A DNA stretch of 64,000 bases from JBAZAX01 sp964568625 (lineage in GTDB: Bacteria > Babelota > Babeliae > Babelales > RVW-14): positions 1-64,000 of the forward strand of contig CAZMQG010000005.1 of the NCBI GenBank assembly GCA_964568625.1, given 5' to 3'. The position numbers and the translations under genes are program-made. This document shows, piece after piece, positions 60,085 through 64,000 of this stretch. Numbering within the stretch: the first letter of the stretch is position 1; the number at the start of each line of letters is the position of its first letter. The notes below the pieces were generated by a model that saw only the letters and a program-made list of their open reading frames with translations, made no database searches and was not told the origin of the DNA.

Positions 60085-61248
60085 ATGCATTTAATAGATT
60101 TTTCTGCAAATTTTATTTCAAAAATTATTCCAATAGCACTCTCTTTAGCAGGGTTAGGATTACTGATTACCATCCATGAGTTTGGACATTTCTTCTTTTG
60201 TAAACTTTTCAAAGTAAACACCCCAACATTTTCGATCGGCTTTGGCCCACAAATTTTTCAAAAGAAAATTGGAAATACAAATTTCAGATTAGCAATTATC
60301 CCATTTGGAGGATACGTAGAAATTGCGGGACTAGCAGAAGTCGGACAAGGAGAACAAGAACACGCAAATGATACCAGTGACAATTCATTTGATAAAAAAT
60401 GGTACTGGCAGAAATTTTTTATACTTATTGGTGGTATCCTTTTTAATTTGCTATTTGCATACACGATATTTTGTACACTTATATTCTTTACACCAAAATC
60501 AACTTATGGCGGCCTAAAAATTACACAATTGGTAAAAGACGCTCCTGCCGAAAAATTTGGAGTGCAAATTAACGATATGGTTGTTGGAATAAACCAAATT
60601 AAGCTTGATCAACAAGATCCAGAAACTATTCTTGAAGATTATAAAAAATTACTTACAGAGATAAGAAGTAACCCTGGGCAAAAAATTGAGTTACTCGTCA
60701 AACGAGGCGAAGAAATCAAGCATTTAGACATCATTTTGAATTCAGTACAAGAAGCAGGAAAAGATATCGGAAAGATGGGTGCATCGTTTGAACCTCAAAT
60801 GCCTAAAATGTCCTTTTTTAAATCAATTAAAATGGGAATTAGGCGGACCAATGAGGTTATCGTCGGGTTAATAGTAGGAATCCAAAAAATGTTTACATCG
60901 CGTAGCTTGGAAGGCACGATGGGCCCAATCATGATTATTTCGCAAGGTGCAGATTTTGCAAAAGCCGGCATACTCGCCTTATTAATGTTCTTAGCATTGC
61001 TGAGCATAAGCTTAGCCGTTATGAACTTGTTACCAATTGGCGCATTAGACGGCGGCCAACTTTTATTCGCAACAATAGAAGCTATTATTCGTCGTAAAAT
61101 TCCAGAGACAATTAAACTTGTTATCAATCTTGCATCTTGGGTATTAATTCTTGGCCTTGCATTGTACCTGTCAGTACAAGAACTAAAACAACTCTTTTGG
61201 CCAAGTGTTAAAAATTTGATCTGTAAAATTATAGGATTTTTTCATTAA
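60085..61248 (+). CDS. rseP: RseP-type site-2 protease (M50)
   Basis: 387 residues from ATG 60085 (AAAGG 8 nt upstream). It cuts membrane-spanning segments, typically of anti-sigma factors or leftover signal peptides. Zinc motif HEFGH at residues 31-35 in the first membrane helix, FGGYVEIAG, a single PDZ domain (about 145-225, DAPAEKFGVQINDMVVGIN), and the third-ligand motif NLLPIGALDGG near residue 320. It has four membrane helices. E. coli RseP has two PDZ domains and this has one, as in many other phyla. It is followed by its own terminator. Confidence 0.93.
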   Translation: MHLIDFSANFISKIIPIALSLAGLGLLITIHEFGHFFFCKLFKVNTPTFSIGFGPQIFQKKIGNTNFRLAIIPFGGYVEIAGLAEVGQGEQEHANDTSDNSFDKKWYWQKFFILIGGILFNLLFAYTIFCTLIFFTPKSTYGGLKITQLVKDAPAEKFGVQINDMVVGINQIKLDQQDPETILEDYKKLLTEIRSNPGQKIELLVKRGEEIKHLDIILNSVQEAGKDIGKMGASFEPQMPKMSFFKSIKMGIRRTNEVIVGLIVGIQKMFTSRSLEGTMGPIMIISQGADFAKAGILALLMFLALLSISLAVMNLLPIGALDGGQLLFATIEAIIRRKIPETIKLVINLASWVLILGLALYLSVQELKQLFWPSVKNLICKIIGFFH

Positions 61249-61285
61249 CCTAAACCGTTAACCTGAGAACAGATCTAAAATTTGT

Positions 61286-61312
61286 AGCCCCAGTAAATGC
61301 TGGGGCTTTTTT
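61286..61312 (+). terminator. Intrinsic terminator of the site-2 protease gene
   Basis: AGCCCCAG and CTGGGGCT form a perfect 8-bp GC-rich stem with a 6-nt loop, followed by TTTTT. Confidence 0.93.
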
Positions 61313-61400
61313 GCACACATAAATTATTGATTTTATTTCGATTAATAGAATATTCTGATAAAGATTATTAATAACTAAAAAATTAAGGGGATGGGGAACT

Positions 61401-62441
61401 ATGAAAAGAATAAAAATCTTACATGCAATAATCTTTGTTCTATTATCAACAGTAAAAACTTATTCAATGGATTTAGTTACTGATATTAACGATAAAATAG
61501 ATAGTTGTGGAAATACAAAACTGCATATTGCTGCTCAAAAGGGAGATCTTGCTTCTACCAAAAAGCTACTTGAAGCCGGAGCTAATGTTAACCTGACAAA
61601 CAATAATGGAGCAACACCTTTACATCTTGCAGCTTGTAAAAATGTAGAATGTGTAGAGTTACTTATTCACGCAGGAGCCGATATTAAAAAGATTGACCTT
61701 CTTTGGGGATGGACACCTCTACATTGGGCGGTTTGCTTTGGGAAGACCGACTGTTTAAAACTACTTATCACTGCTGGTTCCAATATTAATAAACGAGCAA
61801 AAAAATGTAATGGCTATACTCCACTGTGCTTAGCCGCATCAATTTCGAACTGGCGAAGTATTGAAAATAAACATAGTGTAGAAATTCTCATCTCTGCAGG
61901 AGCACAGGTTACTAAAACAGATTTTAACGGAAATACACCGTTGTATGCTGCCATTACTAATAATCACAATGAAATAGCGCAAATATTAATAGAACACTGC
62001 TTAGAAAATGCACTGGATATCTCGCTTAATAATTATTTATTGCAAGACCTAGATAAGTTACTAATTATATCCAACAAAATAAAACTTAAACAATTCGAAG
62101 AACTTGCAGCATTCAAGGCTAATGCAAGCTCACTAATGCTTGCGTCAGTAGATCGTCTTGGAAATAATTCACCAGCTAGCTTACTTGCCTCAAACCCTAC
62201 ACTTGCTCAACAATTTTATGACTCATTTTACGATCTTACAGTAAGACCTATTGAACAATTTATTCAAAAAATAAATACCCAAATTGGAAAACAATCATCA
62301 TGTAAATCAAGATCAATTTTATCTTACCAAAACCAACAAATGCCAAACCAAAACAATATAAAAATGCAAAACAAACACTTAAATTATTTAATTAAAAAAT
62401 TATCAAGAAATTCTAATAAACCTGCCATTTATCAGGATTAG
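61401..62441 (+). CDS. Secreted ankyrin-repeat protein
   Basis: A 346-residue protein with a signal peptide (about 1-22) and at least five ankyrin repeats (about 36-200): GNTKLHIAAQKGDL, GATPLHLAACKN, GWTPLHWAVCFGK, GYTPLCLAASIS and GNTPLYAAITNN, each followed by a LLI-AGA-type helix end. The C-terminal 140 residues are helical with a basic, Gln/Asn-rich tail. Exported ankyrin proteins often act on host partners (inference). Its last 29 nt overlap the end of lpxC on the other strand. Confidence 0.85.
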   Translation: MKRIKILHAIIFVLLSTVKTYSMDLVTDINDKIDSCGNTKLHIAAQKGDLASTKKLLEAGANVNLTNNNGATPLHLAACKNVECVELLIHAGADIKKIDLLWGWTPLHWAVCFGKTDCLKLLITAGSNINKRAKKCNGYTPLCLAASISNWRSIENKHSVEILISAGAQVTKTDFNGNTPLYAAITNNHNEIAQILIEHCLENALDISLNNYLLQDLDKLLIISNKIKLKQFEELAAFKANASSLMLASVDRLGNNSPASLLASNPTLAQQFYDSFYDLTVRPIEQFIQKINTQIGKQSSCKSRSILSYQNQQMPNQNNIKMQNKHLNYLIKKLSRNSNKPAIYQD

Positions 62442-63321
62442 AAATATAGTGAACAACAACTTCGCGGTTAAAGCTGTGACCAGTTTTCGCCGCGATTACT
62501 TTTCCAGCCAATGATAAGCCCAAGAGGCTTAAATCACCGATCAAGTCAAGAACCTTGTGTCTGACACATTCATCTTCAAAGCGGGTTTCATTCAAAAAGC
62601 CCTCGTGACTTAAAACAACTGTGTTCCCCAGAGATGTTCCTTTTGCAATCCCAAGTTTGCGCATCTGCGGCAGTTGCTCTAGAAAACCAAAAGTTCTTGC
62701 CGGAGCAATATTTTGGGCAAAAAATTCGGATGTTAAAAGACATTCAAATTTACTGCTGCCCACAAGTTTATTGGCAAAGTCCGCCGTATAACTTATGTGT
62801 AGTTCTGTAGAATTATTTTGTTTGGAATAATTGTCTTGTACTGAATGATTAATTTCTGCGGAGTAATTATCTTGCGCGGGATAAATTTCAATAAAGCGTC
62901 CTGCTTTATCTTCAAAACGAAGCTTTTCTTTTGGGGTAATATACTTTTTAGCAGCATTCTGAAGTTGAAATCCACAGTCCAAAATCCCCTGCACAAATGG
63001 CGCCGCGCTCCCATCCATAATTGGAATTTCAAAACCAAACACTTCGATCAAAACATTATCAAGTCCAGTTGCAACAACGGCAGCCAAAAGGTGTTCAGTC
63101 GTACTCAACGTCCAGATATTATTTTTCAAAACCGTTGCCTGCATTGCAACTTCAGGAATAACAGAGCCTATTTTGAAAAAAGCATCAGGAAAAGCTGAAT
63201 TTATAAAAACAATTCCAAAATCCTTGGGTGCCGGCTTTAAGACAACCCTGGCCAACTGCCCGGAATGAACACCTATACCCTCAAAAACAACCTCGTTCTT
63301 CAATGTTTTTTGTTGCTGCAT
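62413..63321 (-). CDS. lpxC: UDP-3-O-acyl-N-acetylglucosamine deacetylase
   Basis: About 302 residues; the zinc enzyme of the committed step in lipid A synthesis, so the cell should have a lipid A outer membrane. GIGVHSG (about 17-23), TLSTTEHLLAA with a zinc His, MDGSA, and VRHKVLDLIGD with the other zinc ligands, then GHSFN. Residues about 160-180 carry an Asn/Ser-rich insertion (QDNYSAEINHSVQDNYS) not typical of the family. The ATG at 63321 fits the family start; the TTG at 63336 is rejected. It overlaps the ankyrin gene tail to tail. Confidence 0.94.
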   Translation of the reverse strand: MQQQKTLKNEVVFEGIGVHSGQLARVVLKPAPKDFGIVFINSAFPDAFFKIGSVIPEVAMQATVLKNNIWTLSTTEHLLAAVVATGLDNVLIEVFGFEIPIMDGSAAPFVQGILDCGFQLQNAAKKYITPKEKLRFEDKAGRFIEIYPAQDNYSAEINHSVQDNYSKQNNSTELHISYTADFANKLVGSSKFECLLTSEFFAQNIAPARTFGFLEQLPQMRKLGIAKGTSLGNTVVLSHEGFLNETRFEDECVRHKVLDLIGDLSLLGLSLAGKVIAAKTGHSFNREVVVHYISNPDKWQVY

Positions 63322-63355
63322 GTAATGCCTAATCAAATAACCCCTTTAAACAATT

Positions 63356-63387
63356 GTAGCAGGCTTACAAACCTGTAAACCTGCTAC
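63356..63387 (-). terminator. Hairpin between rplM and lpxC
   Basis: GTAGCAGG and CCTGCTAC form a perfect 8-bp stem whose interior can also pair. Only a weak T-tract (AATTGTTT) follows on the minus strand, so it may be a partial terminator after rplM or a processing site. Confidence 0.5.
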
Positions 63388-63414
63388 AAAACTTATTTAT
63401 TGCGTAAGCTTTAA

Positions 63415-63840
63415 TTAATCTTTTAGCTGTGCTTGGTGAGGATGTTCTGATCCTACATAAATCTTAAGTTTCTTAAGAACTTGTCGATTTAGCTTATTCT
63501 TTGGAAGCATTCCTTTTACACCTTGCATAATCAACCTGGATGGATCTTTTGCAAAAACTTCTTTAGCTGAAGGTTCTTTTAAACCACCTCTCCAACCTGA
63601 GAATCTGGCGTAAATTTTGTCGTCCCATTTATTTCCGGTCAACACAATTTTTTCACAATTGGTAACAACAACATAATCGCCGGAGTCGGTATGAGGAGTA
63701 TAGGTGGCCTTATCTTTTCCTCTAAGAATATCTGCAATTTGCGTGCACAAACGGCCTAACACTTGTCCTGATGCATCAATTTTACGCCACTTTGGCTCGC
63801 GTTCTTCGTTCTTCAAAATATAACTTTTATTCATATCCAT
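63415..63840 (-). CDS. rplM: 50S ribosomal protein L13
   Basis: 141 residues, complete: WRKIDASGQVLGRLCTQIADILRGKDKATYTPH in outline at the start, DYVVVTNCEKIVLTGNKWDDK, and GMLPKNKLNRQVLKKLKIYVG-EHPH near the end. The usual partner rpsI is not downstream; lpxC is. Confidence 0.96.
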   Translation of the reverse strand: MDMNKSYILKNEEREPKWRKIDASGQVLGRLCTQIADILRGKDKATYTPHTDSGDYVVVTNCEKIVLTGNKWDDKIYARFSGWRGGLKEPSAKEVFAKDPSRLIMQGVKGMLPKNKLNRQVLKKLKIYVGSEHPHQAQLKD

Positions 63841-64000
63841 GGCTGATAACCCTAAATCTATTATATGATTTATTTAATTTGTGTATTTAAAACCGATATT
63901 TAGCTCTAAAATTCAATAAAAATGACTTTCTCTATTCTATGGCAAAAAACAATTATGGTCAAATATTTTCTACCCATTTAGATTATACAATATCTATTAA

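Noticed and set aside
1..64000. CRISPR arrays, insertion sequences, integrases, rRNA genes, replication origin
   Set aside because: None was found. The repeats at 1-159 and 1554-1712 are coding linkers and not terminal repeats of a mobile element.

Overview
The window looks like chromosome of a small-genome, AT-rich, diderm, host-associated bacterium. The best fit is a member of Candidatus Dependentiae (TM6) or a similar intracellular lineage of protists. That placement is inference. It rests on the AT-rich sequence, lpxC (a lipid A enzyme, so an outer membrane), the many small secreted proteins carrying eukaryote-like domains, and the streamlined ribosomal operon. No transposase, integrase, phage gene, CRISPR array or rRNA gene was seen.

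Region 1 (1-3260) is a polymorphic-toxin tail made of repeated modules. A 159-bp segment encoding a proline/lysine-rich linker occurs at the left edge and again, nearly identical (156/159), at 1554-1712, each time fused to a different short C-terminal domain. Small genes that fit immunity proteins follow each module. A third toxin is a C-terminal fragment with a complete putative immunity gene, and behind it lies a decayed third copy of the linker.

Region 2 (3260-24900) is accessory. It encodes a lipoprotein, an M50-like peptidase interrupted by one in-frame TAA, a Sel1-repeat membrane protein, a secreted PPP-family phosphatase, three propeller-like secreted proteins, a lipoprotein ferritin-like protein and a flavin reductase-like protein. 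It also holds several proteins of eukaryotic type: an ATAD3-like AAA ATPase, a PHO80-like cyclin, a secreted ankyrin protein, a secreted RING-finger protein and a secreted cytosolic-phospholipase-A2-like lipase. Read together these look like an effector arsenal for life inside a eukaryotic cell; that reading is inference.

Region 3 (24900-40800) is mostly housekeeping: dnaX, a SplB-like radical SAM protein, the SRP RNA, tRNA-Ser, rpsB, a MATE transporter, a DUF155/RMD1-like protein next to penicillin-binding protein 2, three tRNAs (Arg, Pro, His), a CtpA-type protease, rapZ, a DivIC/FtsB-like protein and arfB. Single secreted proteins of unknown function are interspersed.

Region 4 (40800-59640, all on the minus strand) is a continuous str-S10-spc-alpha superoperon running rpsL-rpsG-fusA-tuf-rpsJ through rpoA-rplQ, with a candidate promoter upstream of rpsL and a clear terminator after rplQ. 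rpmD and adk are missing from their usual places. S19 carries an unusual Ala/Pro-rich tail, and S2 (in region 3) carries a long charged tail.

Region 5 (59640-64000) has an RseP-type site-2 protease with its own terminator, a secreted ankyrin protein, lpxC and rplM.
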